From NCBI GenBank assembly GCA_047600605.1, contig JASGKK010000001.1:434001-498000 (forward strand): a stretch of DNA of 64,000 nucleotides, given 5' to 3'. A program made the translations under genes and the position numbers. Below, piece after piece: positions 24,394 to 32,280 of this stretch. This DNA is from CAYMZZ01 sp047600605. Lineage in GTDB: Bacteria; Bacteroidota; Bacteroidia; Chitinophagales; Chitinophagaceae. Below the pieces are notes generated by a model, which was given only the letters and a program-made list of their open reading frames with translations, was not told the DNA's origin and ran no database searches. Numbering within the stretch: position 1 is the stretch's first letter; every line of letters begins with the position of its first letter.

Positions 24394-24638
24394 AGATCTG
24401 AAGATTTGAGGATTTGAAGATGTGCTGATATGTGAGCAAGAATATCTCTCATCCCAGCAATCCGGTGCAGCCGTACAATCATCTCCAAATTTTCAAATCA
24501 CCAAATCTTCCCCCCGCCTTATTCTCTTTTCAACAATATAGGATGTAAGAATTTGCAGAAAGACGAACTATCTTTTTAAATGATCCGGTGCAGCCGTACA
24601 ATCATCTCCAAATTTTCAAATCATCAAATCTTCAAATC
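24392..24638. repeat. GATTTGAA-family repeat cluster with a 50-bp direct duplication
   Basis: A left arm (24392-24437) of GATTTGAG/GATTTGAA units starts inside the stop codon of the coiled-coil gene. Two right arms in opposite orientation lie at 24476-24510 and 24603-24638. Each right arm is the end of a 50-base direct repeat (24461-24510 and 24584-24633) that differs at one base only and begins TCCGGTGCAGCCGTACA. This array fills most of the 323-base gap before the TonB receptor gene, which otherwise holds only a terminator. Confidence 0.85.
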
Positions 24639-24662
24639 CGGCACACTATGCCGTCCGTATAT

Positions 24663-24700
24663 AAAAGTAAAAGCAGCCCTCGCAGGCTGCTTTTACTTTT
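24663..24700. terminator. Strong terminator at the 3' end of the TonB receptor gene
   Basis: AAAAGTAAAAGCAGCC and GGCTGCTTTTACTTTT make a perfect 16-bp stem with a 6-base loop. It lies 17 bases beyond the receptor stop codon, on the shared side of two converging genes. Confidence 0.93.
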
Positions 24701-24716
24701 ATTCAGCGGTTACTAT

Positions 24717-27695
24717 TTAGAACAGATTGTAACCGTAGCTTACATAATAGAGACCGCCAACATAGGGGCTGCCAAAACCAGTGCGGTAGTAGTTGTTGCC
24801 CAGGTTGGTACCACCAATGCGGAATACACTTTTGGTTTTGGGTACACGGTAAGTAACCTGTGCATCAACCCAGGTGAAATAAGGCAGTGTACCACTTACG
24901 AAAGTACCTTCATAATAGTTATTATCCTGCCATTTTACCACCACGTTGAAACCGATGTTTTTATAAACATTGTCATTACGCAGACCCAGGTTCCAGCGAT
25001 ACAGAGGAGCATTGAAGAAGGATACAAATCCTGAAGGCACATCCTGCAGCTTGTCGGAAAAAACGTTGCCATACAGGTTAAATCCTCTGCCCAGTTGATA
25101 TTCTGCACTTACACCCCAGCCCAGCGCTTTTACATCTTCATCCGAATTCTGTACATAGCTCACGTTGCGGGTAGTGAAAGGAGAATAGAGGTCGGTGGCA
25201 GCGGGTGCAGCAGAACTTGACTGAGCCACACCGATTGTAGCCACAAAGTTTTTATAAATGCTATAGTAGGCATAGGCGTCAACCAGCAGGCGCTCGCCGA
25301 GAATACCTTTGTAACCTATTTCGTATGAATTTACCGTTTCGGGTTTTACTTCTCTGTAGACAGCAGGTACCAGCAGGCTGGTATTGGCCGGGTTGCCGCT
25401 GTTGCGGTAAGCCAGTACGCTCGCTGCAGTGTAACCGGGATTGCTGCCATTAAGACCATATTTTGTCTGGGCTTCGGGCAGACAGCCAATCAGGAGACCA
25501 GCACCAGTCAGCAGATCAATATACTGATTCTGATTGGTGGGGAAACGATAGGCCGTCTGGTAAGACAGGCGGATATTATTGTCTTTAGCTACTTTGAATA
25601 CAGCTGTAAAACGGGGAGTGAACTTACCATCGAAATTGGTTTGTTTATCGTAACGGCCGGCGGCTGTCAGCGTAAGGAAGTCGTTGAACAGTTTTTTACG
25701 CAGTTGCAGGTAACCACCAGTTTCGTTGATCTTGATAACGCCACCGCCATCGTTAAACAATGTACCTTCTGAATTCAGTACATATTGTTTCCATTGTGCA
25801 CCTACGATGACATCCAGTTTGTCGGAGAAGTCAAGGGCATCTGACAGGTTAAACTGGCCATCGCCAGCCCAGAGGTCTGTTTTATCGAGGAAGAGGGCGC
25901 CACCCTGGGAAATAGGAATTTCACGACCAGCTTTTACTGCAGCTTCGTATTGAGCTGTACCGGGCAGGTAACGGCCGGCATCGGCTACGTTACGGGCATT
26001 GATATGGGCATTCTGGTTGCTCATACCAGTGCCGCCCTGGCGAAGCGATTCGGAATAAGCCGCTACATACTGGGTAAACCAGGTCTGATCGCCTTTCCAG
26101 GCGCGGTTTACATATACACCCAGGGCTGTAGCATTGTAAGATCCACCAGCATTTTCCTGGGTAGTATAACCACGTATATACCAGGTCTTGCCTTTGAACT
26201 CCAGTTTATGCTGGGCAATTTTCAGATTGCGCAGTGCATAGCGGTCAGCTCCGGTATATACGGTTGTACCTGTACCTACATACGAGTTGAATGATGCCTC
26301 AATATTGGGAGTGATCATGTAATGCAGACCCAGGTTGAATTTAGCGTTGATGGTATTGTAATCCACCAGGTATTTTTCTTCGTAACCGGTACGTGATACG
26401 CTTTGGTTAGGAATGGTATTGTTGTTAATACCCAGGTTAATGGGAACAAAACCCTGCATGGCAGAAAGGAATTGAGAACGCTGCGCTGATGTAAGACCGG
26501 GAACACCGTTTACAAAAGCAGTCAGGTTGGCAAAATACCCATTCAGTTGCGCTGTGGTTGGGTTATTGCCCAGGATGCCGTTGGTAACAGTCGCGATATT
26601 AGTAGTTGCTCCGCTGCTGGCAAAGTTGGCAAAAGCCTGTGCCAGCGGGTTGGCCTGAACACCAGCCCTCACTGCTCCTGCAAACTGGAGCATGTTGGCA
26701 CTGGCCTCATCGCCATAGATATTCACACCGTTGAAGTTGGGATCGTTTTGACGATTACCTCCCACTACGCTGCTGAGAACACCAATCTGTTGTTTATTGC
26801 GATAGTCGTCTGCCTGCCAGTCATTGGCTTTGGTAAGAGCGGCAGAGATTTTGAAAGCAAATTTGTTATTGAAAGCTTTGGCCCAGCGGAATGCCCAGTC
26901 ATAATAGGGCGATGCTTTGCGCTGGCTGCCATCCGTATGCATGATGCCCTGCTTTATGTTAAAGCTTACACCCTGATACTTAAACGGATTTTTACTGTTG
27001 ATCAGCAGGGTACCATTGATACCACCTGAACCATACAGTGCAGAAGAAGCGCCAGCCAGCAGTTCCACATTGTCGACATCCAGTTCTGTAGGTCCGATTA
27101 CGCTACCCACAGAAAAGTTGAGGCCGGGGGCCTGGTTATCCATACCGTCAACAAGTTGGTTCAGTTTGGTATTACCACTGCTTACAAAACCACGGGTTGT
27201 AACCGTGCGGAAAGTAAGGCTGGCAGTATGCATATCCACCCCTTTGAGGTTGGCAATAGCTTCGTAATAGTTAGGGGCAGGCAGGTTGCGGATTGTAGTG
27301 CTGCTCATGCGCTCTACAGTTACCGGAGATTCCAAAATCCGCGTGGGAGTACGGGTGGCAGCTACCACAACTTCCTGACCCAGTGTGCTGGCAGGTTTGA
27401 AGTCTACTTCAATTTTAGCCTGGGGGTCACTCACCACCAGTTCTGTGTTTTCAAAACCTACAGAACTAAATACAAGTGTAACAGGCAGTTTGGCAACGGT
27501 GAGGCTGAAAACACCATCTGAATTTGTAAAAGTACCCTGACTGGTGCCTTTAACAAGCACCGATACGGCAGGTACAATGTCCTTGGTGGAACTGTTGCGG
27601 ACACTGCCGGTGATGGTAACATTTTGAGCAAATCCAGCAATCGTAAAGAGGCTTGCAGCTATCCATGCAGCCAAGAATCGATAGCCTTTTCTCAT
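24717..27695 (-). CDS. TonB-dependent outer-membrane receptor
   Basis: The protein has 992 residues. A signal peptide (about 1-23, ASLFTIAGFAQ) is followed by a carboxypeptidase-regulatory-like domain (about 25-105, VTITGSVRNSSTKDIVP), a plug (about 110-240, VVVAATRTPTRILESPVTVERM; LVDGMDNQ; ELLAGASSALYGSGGINGTL) and a 22-strand-type beta-barrel ending in the aromatic YGYNLF. It should take up a scarce ligand with TonB-ExbBD energy. It lacks the SusC-specific length and no SusD gene is adjacent, so a siderophore-, vitamin- or peptide-type ligand is as likely as a glycan. The substrate cannot be read. Confidence 0.93.
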   Translation of the reverse strand: MRKGYRFLAAWIAASLFTIAGFAQNVTITGSVRNSSTKDIVPAVSVLVKGTSQGTFTNSDGVFSLTVAKLPVTLVFSSVGFENTELVVSDPQAKIEVDFKPASTLGQEVVVAATRTPTRILESPVTVERMSSTTIRNLPAPNYYEAIANLKGVDMHTASLTFRTVTTRGFVSSGNTKLNQLVDGMDNQAPGLNFSVGSVIGPTELDVDNVELLAGASSALYGSGGINGTLLINSKNPFKYQGVSFNIKQGIMHTDGSQRKASPYYDWAFRWAKAFNNKFAFKISAALTKANDWQADDYRNKQQIGVLSSVVGGNRQNDPNFNGVNIYGDEASANMLQFAGAVRAGVQANPLAQAFANFASSGATTNIATVTNGILGNNPTTAQLNGYFANLTAFVNGVPGLTSAQRSQFLSAMQGFVPINLGINNNTIPNQSVSRTGYEEKYLVDYNTINAKFNLGLHYMITPNIEASFNSYVGTGTTVYTGADRYALRNLKIAQHKLEFKGKTWYIRGYTTQENAGGSYNATALGVYVNRAWKGDQTWFTQYVAAYSESLRQGGTGMSNQNAHINARNVADAGRYLPGTAQYEAAVKAGREIPISQGGALFLDKTDLWAGDGQFNLSDALDFSDKLDVIVGAQWKQYVLNSEGTLFNDGGGVIKINETGGYLQLRKKLFNDFLTLTAAGRYDKQTNFDGKFTPRFTAVFKVAKDNNIRLSYQTAYRFPTNQNQYIDLLTGAGLLIGCLPEAQTKYGLNGSNPGYTAASVLAYRNSGNPANTSLLVPAVYREVKPETVNSYEIGYKGILGERLLVDAYAYYSIYKNFVATIGVAQSSSAAPAATDLYSPFTTRNVSYVQNSDEDVKALGWGVSAEYQLGRGFNLYGNVFSDKLQDVPSGFVSFFNAPLYRWNLGLRNDNVYKNIGFNVVVKWQDNNYYEGTFVSGTLPYFTWVDAQVTYRVPKTKSVFRIGGTNLGNNYYRTGFGSPYVGGLYYVSYGYNLF

Positions 27696-27844
27696 AAATA
27701 AGCAATTTTAGTTTTGGAATATAATGGAAAAATAAGGATTGTGGCCTTTATCTAAAAATTTAATTTTTAGGGAGAAAGAATAAATTGTTGAAATCTTGAA
27801 CCCCTCCCTTTTGGGTGATTTTTAAGCCCTTCTTACTTTCGTTT

Positions 27845-28768
27845 ATGGCTTCATTTTCCTTTCCGGGTCAGACCCGTTTTTACCGCGGCAAAGTGCGGGA
27901 TGTGTATACAATTGATGAGTTGCTGGTGATGGTGGCATCCGACCGGATCTCTGCTTTCGATGTCATTCTCCCCCGCCCCATTCCGTTCAAGGGTCAGGTG
28001 TTGAATCAGATAGCGGCCCATATGCTCGCTGCTACCGCCGACATCTGCCCCAACTGGTTGCTCGAAGTACCAGCTCCCAATGTGTCTATCGGTAAAAAAT
28101 GTGATCCATTCCGGGTCGAAATGGTCGTACGGGGCAATCTTACCGGTCATGCCTGGCGTACCTACGCCTCCGGCAAACGGATACTTTGTGGTGCCGTGTT
28201 GCCCGAAGGACTAAAGGAAAACGATTATTTTCCCACCCCCCTCATCACCCCTTCTACCAAAGCAGAGGAAGGGCATGACGAAGATATTTCTCCCGATGAG
28301 ATCATCAGCCGCGGTCTGGCCACTGCAGAAGAATGGAATGCACTGAGCCAGTATGCACTCAGCCTGTTTGAACGAGGCCGTGAAATTGCCGCCCGCCAGG
28401 GACTGATCCTGGTAGACACCAAATATGAGTTTGGAAAAATCGGATCAACCATCTACCTGATGGATGAAGTGCATACCCCCGACAGCTCCCGCTATTTTTA
28501 TGCAGATGGCTTTGACGAAAGACAGCAAAAAGGCGAGCGTCAGAAACAACTGAGCAAGGAGTTTGTCCGGGAATGGCTCATTGCAAACAACTTTATGGGT
28601 AAAGAAGGACAAACTGTACCTGAAATGACCGATGAATGGGTAAATACCATCTCACAACGTTATATTGATCTCTACGAAAAACTGATCGGAACCACATTTG
28701 TTCCCCAGTCCCTGTCAGACGACGAAACATATGAGCGGATACTGGTTTCATTAAAAAAATTAAGCTGA
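27845..28768 (+). CDS. purC: SAICAR synthetase (phosphoribosylaminoimidazole-succinocarboxamide synthase)
   Basis: The ATG at 27845 (MASFSFPGQTRFYRGKVRDVY) gives 307 residues; the open frame upstream to 27815 lacks conserved sequence. The enzyme joins aspartate to CAIR with ATP in purine synthesis. Motifs visible are the ATP-binding GKVRDVY, ASDRISAFDV, VEMVVRGNLTGHAWR, the GHDEDIS region near residue 139, and LVDTKYEFG. This is the longer eukaryote-like class common in Bacteroidota. It has its own terminator. Confidence 0.96.
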   Translation: MASFSFPGQTRFYRGKVRDVYTIDELLVMVASDRISAFDVILPRPIPFKGQVLNQIAAHMLAATADICPNWLLEVPAPNVSIGKKCDPFRVEMVVRGNLTGHAWRTYASGKRILCGAVLPEGLKENDYFPTPLITPSTKAEEGHDEDISPDEIISRGLATAEEWNALSQYALSLFERGREIAARQGLILVDTKYEFGKIGSTIYLMDEVHTPDSSRYFYADGFDERQQKGERQKQLSKEFVREWLIANNFMGKEGQTVPEMTDEWVNTISQRYIDLYEKLIGTTFVPQSLSDDETYERILVSLKKLS

Positions 28769-28776
28769 CCCAATAG

Positions 28777-28805
28777 AAAAAGGCAACGCATCCGCGTTGC
28801 CTTTT
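28777..28805. terminator. Terminator after purC
   Basis: AAAAGGCAACGC and GCGTTGCCTTTT form a perfect 12-bp stem with a four-base loop between convergent genes. Confidence 0.93.
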
Positions 28806-28823
28806 AACTGAACGACTGACAGT

Positions 28824-29255
28824 TTACCTTTTTTTGTACAACCCCTGTTTGATCTGTTTCTTTTCCACCTGTGTGCCTTTGCCATAGGTGTAGCAGAGAT
28901 TGTCAATTATGTATTGTGCTTCGGAGTAAGTGAGCCAGTAATCGGTCACTTCACCTCTGAAAAATGAGTTGTCGGTATAGTTGTAAAACTCCCGGTAACC
29001 ACGGCGGCTCAGATCACCAAATACTTCATCTCCTTCGTAGGGAGCCAGCCCTCCGCTGTGACGCATAATGGTATAGCCATTATAGGTTTCTATTACTATA
29101 TAGGGGCAATAGGCATCGCTGTATACGACATACCCGTTTTCTTTGCTCAGCCAGTAATCAATATCGCTGCCGCCATCATAACCACGGCGGGTACAACCGG
29201 CCAATACGAGCATAAACGTGATAAATAATCCGGCAAGGGTAAAAGTCTTTTTCAT
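28824..29255 (-). CDS. Small tyrosine-rich lipoprotein
   Basis: The protein has 143 residues. The signal MKKTFTLAGLFITFMLVLAGC has lipobox LAGC. The mature part is unusually rich in Tyr (about one in seven), with strands such as GYVVYSDAYCPYIVIETYNG. It ends with the basic stretch KKQIKQGLYKKR. I do not recognise a family. A surface- or periplasm-facing small beta domain is plausible from composition only. Confidence 0.75.
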   Translation of the reverse strand: MKKTFTLAGLFITFMLVLAGCTRRGYDGGSDIDYWLSKENGYVVYSDAYCPYIVIETYNGYTIMRHSGGLAPYEGDEVFGDLSRRGYREFYNYTDNSFFRGEVTDYWLTYSEAQYIIDNLCYTYGKGTQVEKKQIKQGLYKKR

Positions 29256-29420
29256 AACGGTTCAATTTTTTAGATGATTAATAGCATCTGGTTCATATAC
29301 AAGTAAGACCATGCCATATGTCGTTAGGTTTGATCCGGGTTTGTTAAAAGCAATGAAAAACACGGTGTTTTATGTTAAAGATTTTATAGCGCTTTAGCGC
29401 CTTATCTGTAATTTAACAGC

Positions 29421-30545
29421 ATGAAAAAAACGGTTTTATTCTTATTTGCCATGCAAATGCTTGCAACCATACTTCCTGCTCAGACCCGCTACCTCATTAC
29501 CGGCACCTATACCGGAGGTAAAAGCAAGGGCATATATGTATACAGGTTTGATGAGGCAACCGGCACAGCTGCGCTGGTCAGTGAAACGGAAGCATCCAAC
29601 CCATCTTACCTGGTCGTATCGCCTGATCAGCGTTTTGTATATGCCGTACATGAAAATGGTAAAGACAACAATGGCGGCCAAGTATCTGCCTATGCATTTG
29701 ATAAAAGCAACGGACAGCTCCGTTTTCTGAACAGGCAGCTGACCGGTGGTGATCACCCCTGTTATGTGGAAGTGGACAAGACCGGCCGCTGGGTGGTCGC
29801 CGGCAATTACAGCAGTGGCAACTTTTCTGTTTTTCCCGTTGCGGCGGATGGAAGTCTTGGAGCTGCTGTTACCAAACAGGCGCACCAGGGCAGTGGTCCC
29901 GATAAAGAACGACAGGAAAAACCGCATGTACACTGCACCGTATTCTCACCAGACAATAAATGGCTGTACGTATCGGATCTGGGTATCGATAAGGTCATGA
30001 TCTATTCCTTTGATGCCACAACGGGTATGATAAGCCCGGCCAGTCCTGCATATGCTGCTTCTGAGCCCGGCGCCGGTCCCCGGCATATTACCTTTCATCC
30101 CAATGGAAAATTTGCTTACCTGATCGAAGAGCTTACAGGTCATGTTGTAACCTATGCCGTCAAAAACGGTAAGCTGAAACGTATTCAGCGCATCAGCACC
30201 CTGCCGCGTAGCCAAAAGGGATTTGCCGGAAGTGCTGATATACATGTATCGGCCGACGGCCGGTTTCTGTATGCTACGAACCGCGGCGATTTCAATAATA
30301 TCGCGATCTACCGGATCAATGCGGCAACAGGTAAACTCAGTACTATTGGCTTCCACTCTACACTGGGAAAAGGGCCGCGCAACTTCAACTTCTCTCCATC
30401 CGGTAAATGGTTGCTGATGGCCAATCAGGATAATGATGAAATAGTGGTATTCAGCCGTAATGAAAAAACAGGGTTGATCGATGATAGCGGCAAACGTATT
30501 GAGGTCGGCAAACCGGTTTGCCTGAAATGGATTGTTACAGAATAA
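29421..30545 (+). CDS. Lactonase-family seven-bladed beta-propeller protein
   Basis: This 374-residue protein has a signal peptide (about 1-20, LATILPAQT). The repeated pattern of blades (GTYTGGKSKGIYVYRFD; NPSYLVVSPDQRFVYAVHE; HPCYVEVDKTGRWVVAGNYSSG; HVHCTVFSPDNKWLYVSDLG; GPRHITFHPNGKFAYLIEE; GPRNFNFSPSGKWLLMANQ) is that of the 6-phosphogluconolactonase YkgB/Lactonase family (PF10282). The exported form means it probably does not serve the cytosolic pentose phosphate pathway. An inverted repeat AGCGC-TTTA-GCGCC sits upstream at about 29387-29401. Confidence 0.9.
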   Translation: MKKTVLFLFAMQMLATILPAQTRYLITGTYTGGKSKGIYVYRFDEATGTAALVSETEASNPSYLVVSPDQRFVYAVHENGKDNNGGQVSAYAFDKSNGQLRFLNRQLTGGDHPCYVEVDKTGRWVVAGNYSSGNFSVFPVAADGSLGAAVTKQAHQGSGPDKERQEKPHVHCTVFSPDNKWLYVSDLGIDKVMIYSFDATTGMISPASPAYAASEPGAGPRHITFHPNGKFAYLIEELTGHVVTYAVKNGKLKRIQRISTLPRSQKGFAGSADIHVSADGRFLYATNRGDFNNIAIYRINAATGKLSTIGFHSTLGKGPRNFNFSPSGKWLLMANQDNDEIVVFSRNEKTGLIDDSGKRIEVGKPVCLKWIVTE

Positions 30546-30872
30546 TATTTTCTCTTTTATAGTGTCTTTTACTCCGTCTTTTTGCCTCCACGGCCGGCGG
30601 GGCCGGTGCTGTGTTTTTCTCCGGTCTCCGTTAGTTGCATTACCTTCAAAGATTCAATCGGAGAAAAACAAGGCACCTTGCGAACTACAGGAAAAATAAG
30701 AGAATAAGGTAGGGATTAGTGGTAAATGATCCTGCCTTTTGCCCGTACATCCAATAATGTTACAGGAGGACTTTTTTTAAGCTTTGAAAACTACCTGTAA
30801 GGATCTGATTAAAAGACCCTCCTTCTACAAGGCTTGATTTTTCCGGGCAATTATGATTGAAACATATTGAAG
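30546..30872. other. Gene-free gap with an imperfect 19-bp inverted repeat
   Basis: No open frame of note lies in these 327 bases. GGTGCTGTGTTTTTCTCCG (30605-30623) and CGGAGAAAAACAAGGCACC (30659-30677) pair at 17 of 19 positions around a 35-base loop. This could be a structured RNA or a joint terminator for the converging lactonase and trhO genes, but the T-run is weak. The rest holds nothing I can name. Confidence 0.5.
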
Positions 30873-31904
30873 TTATCCGGATGTTTTATCCTGTCTGCGC
30901 CGGCGCGATTTATTGAATACATTCCGGCCTTTATCAATGCCCGAACGGCGTGCCTTCTGCTCTTCTGCAGGCAGATGGATAAACTCCTGGCACTCTGCGC
31001 TGCAGCAGCCTTCCATTTTCTGCTGGCATTCCTCACATTGAATAAACAGCAGGTGGCAGGCATCGTTGACACAGTTGACATGTGTATCGGCTGGTTTACC
31101 ACACTGATGGCATTGTGCAATGATCTCTGGCGTGATACGCTCCCCCAGCCGCTGATCAAAAACAAAATTCTTTCCGTGGAATTTATTATCCAGTCCCTGT
31201 TCTTTTATCTGATTGGCGTAATGAATAATGCCGCCTTCGAGATGAAATACATTTTTAAAACCCTGGTGCAGCATATAGGCCGAAGCCTTTTCGCAGCGGA
31301 TGCCACCGGTACAGTACATAATGATATTCCGGTCTTTATTTTCCCGCATCATATCTACTGCCATGGGCAGTTGATCGCGGAAAGTGTCGCTGGGTATTTC
31401 GATTGCATTTTCAAAATGTCCTACCTCATACTCGTAGTGATTGCGCATATCGATGACCACAGTATCCGGATCGCTGGTCAGCTTATTAAAATCAGCAGCA
31501 TTTACATAACGGCCTTTTTTCTGCATGTCAAATTCCGGATCTTCTATGCCATCGGCTACGATCTTGGGCCTTACTTTTATATCCAGCACATAAAACGATT
31601 TGCCATCATCATCTACAGCAACATTCAAACGGAGATTATTGAGCGCTTCTATCGAATAAAGGCGCTGACGAAATGCTTCAAACTGACTTGCCGGAATGCT
31701 GATCTGGGCATTAATACCTTCGTGGGCTATATAGATTCGCCCCATTACACCCAACGCAGCAAAGTCGCGGTATAGTTCATTCCGAAATGCCGCCGGGTCT
31801 TCGATCCGGAAATAGCAATAAAAGGAAATAGTAGTGCGTGGAGTAGAGTCCTGTAGTATACGCTCTTTGAGCTCCTTGCGGGAGACCCGGTTGTGTAAAG
31901 CCAT
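30873..31904 (-). CDS. trhO: tRNA uridine-34 hydroxylase (rhodanese-like)
   Basis: The protein has 343 residues. An N-terminal acylphosphatase-like domain (about 25-115) is followed by a rhodanese domain (about 130-235) with active Cys198 in IIMYCTGGIRCEK. A C-terminal Cys-rich segment (CHQCGKPADTHVNC and CEECQQKMEGCCSAEC) probably binds zinc. This is the TrhO/YceA architecture, which makes 5-hydroxyuridine at the wobble position in tRNA using oxygen. The ending SRRRRQDKTSG is basic. It lies alone between repeat-rich gaps. Confidence 0.94.
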   Translation of the reverse strand: MALHNRVSRKELKERILQDSTPRTTISFYCYFRIEDPAAFRNELYRDFAALGVMGRIYIAHEGINAQISIPASQFEAFRQRLYSIEALNNLRLNVAVDDDGKSFYVLDIKVRPKIVADGIEDPEFDMQKKGRYVNAADFNKLTSDPDTVVIDMRNHYEYEVGHFENAIEIPSDTFRDQLPMAVDMMRENKDRNIIMYCTGGIRCEKASAYMLHQGFKNVFHLEGGIIHYANQIKEQGLDNKFHGKNFVFDQRLGERITPEIIAQCHQCGKPADTHVNCVNDACHLLFIQCEECQQKMEGCCSAECQEFIHLPAEEQKARRSGIDKGRNVFNKSRRRRQDKTSG

Positions 31905-31988
31905 CTGAGGTGAAATTTGATCCCGCCACTGGCGGGAAATTAATTAATAATTGGTCAGTTGCAGGCTGAACCAAATTTCGGCACAAAG

Positions 31989-32280
31989 ATAGTATAATAA
32001 GTTTTAAGTAGTAAGTGATGAGTTTTAAGTAATAAAACAGACTGACTAATATACAATCGTCAGTATATGATCTTACAAACAGTGCCCAATAAACTTAAAC
32101 TAATATTACAACGTTGAATCCTTAATATTTTACCGGTAATGTCTTTCTGCGTCGAAAAGAATACCTGCCAAAAAAAATTAGTCCGACAGAGTCACCCCCT
32201 TTCAATCAAGGTTACTTGTCGGACCAAATAGTGTGTTCTACAACTTATAACTTAAAACTTATTACTACTACTTAAAACTC
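31989..32280. repeat. AAGTTTTAAGT-family inverted repeat pair
   Basis: The left arm (31991-32037) contains ATAATAAGTTTTAAGT and GAGTTTTAAGTAATAA. The right arm (32240-32280) carries the same units reversed (CTTATAACTTAAAACTTATT, ACTTAAAACTC). The right arm runs into the end of the DUF5686 gene, so its last codons (AGT TTT AAG TAG) are made of repeat sequence. The gap 31905-32267 otherwise holds only the hairpin at 32170-32224. Confidence 0.75.
32170..32224 (-). terminator. Long hairpin, probable terminator of the DUF5686 gene
   Basis: GTCCGACA (32181-32188) and TGTCGGAC (32217-32224) pair perfectly; with one bulge and one mismatch the stem extends through AGTCACC/GGTTACT to about 15 bp. On the minus strand the stem is followed by TAATTTTTTTT, as in a rho-independent terminator, about 44 bases past the DUF5686 stop codon. 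Confidence 0.7.

Noticed and set aside
30867..31775. Plus-strand open frame of 302 codons over trhO
   Set aside because: The minus strand encodes complete TrhO with the active Cys198; the plus frame is a shadow without motifs.
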